A stretch of 64,000 bases of DNA from assembly GCF_003858635.1 (NCBI RefSeq), contig NZ_RQJO01000007.1:1737941-1801940 (forward strand). Direction: 5' to 3'. The first letter of the stretch is position 1, and every line of letters starts with the position of its first letter. The position numbers and the translations under genes are program-made. Below the pieces are notes generated by a model that worked only from the letters and a program-made list of their open reading frames with translations, made no database searches and was not told where the DNA came from. Shown here one piece after another: positions 63,954 to 64,000 of this stretch. The stretch comes from Larkinella rosea (GTDB lineage: Bacteria; Bacteroidota; Bacteroidia; Cytophagales; Spirosomataceae).

Positions 63954-64000
63954 ATGCAGCCTTCGCATTTGCTGTCACCGCATGTCCAGCCCGTTCAGAA
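63954..64000 (+). CDS. Possible start of a gene running off the right edge
   Basis: An ATG at 63954 opens a frame MQPSHLLSPHVQPVQ that is still open at the window end. Fifteen residues are not enough to identify a family, and no ribosome-binding site is visible. It is listed only because array D upstream needs a target and the frame is open. Confidence 0.18.
   Translation, partial: MQPSHLLSPHVQPVQ

Noticed and set aside
63591-63968. 125-codon minus-strand frame near the right edge
   Set aside because: It is rich in R and G without any motif, reads like noncoding DNA of moderate GC, and has no start context; kept only as part of the gene-poor stretch.

Overview
The window looks like a chromosomal segment of a Bacteroidota bacterium, most likely a Cytophagales/Spirosomataceae-type organism (Spirosoma or Larkinella relatives). 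The signs are several SusC/SusD outer-membrane pairs, ECF sigma/FecR signalling cassettes, giant secreted proteins with type IX secretion (T9SS) C-terminal domains, LytTR regulators and weak Shine-Dalgarno signals. The genus is inferred. No rRNA, tRNA, CRISPR array, transposase or phage gene was seen.

Region 1 (1-1400) holds the start of an nSTAND1-type P-loop NTPase that runs off the left edge, then an AT-rich gap and a terminator. Region 2 (1400-19800, all minus strand) is a glycan-utilisation-like locus. An ECF sigma factor, FecR anti-sigma, SusC with an STN signalling domain, SusD, a sialidase-like Asp-box protein and a DUF1080 lipoprotein form one run. Upstream lie three paralogous proteins (N-terminal beta-propeller plus C-terminal predicted alpha/alpha-toroid), a second Asp-box protein and a secreted ChbG/YdjC-type deacetylase. 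Each of the three paralogues is followed at once by a copy of the same long intergenic hairpin.

Region 3 (20000-39600, plus strand) starts with a purple-acid-phosphatase-like enzyme, then a second ECF sigma/FecR/SusC/SusD cassette and a tandem SusC/SusD copy that lacks the STN domain. It continues with a ceramidase-like protein, a PhoPQ-related alpha/beta hydrolase, a second metallophosphoesterase and a glycerophosphodiesterase. The enzyme set suggests scavenging of lipids or organic phosphate esters rather than plain polysaccharides (inference).

Region 4 (39800-44200) holds signalling genes: a TPR-HisKA_2 histidine kinase, a LytTR response regulator, a GNAT protein resembling AAC(6') aminoglycoside acetyltransferases, and a membrane histidine kinase on the opposite strand.

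Region 5 (44300-64000) is the most unusual. It contains three AraC-HTH/TolB-like/TPR regulators, two giant T9SS surface proteins (1599 and 1528 aa) with repeats and near-identical C-terminal parts, an NTF2-like lipoprotein, and an ECF sigma factor fused through a membrane segment to a TonB-plug-like tail. Four intergenic arrays share one architecture: three 12-bp units close to CAATACACGAAG, spaced 20-21 bp and then 21 bp. Three arrays lie upstream of a giant-protein gene, a lipoprotein/giant-protein pair and a regulator gene. I propose a regulatory system in which AraC-TPR proteins act on these tandem sites to control surface proteins.
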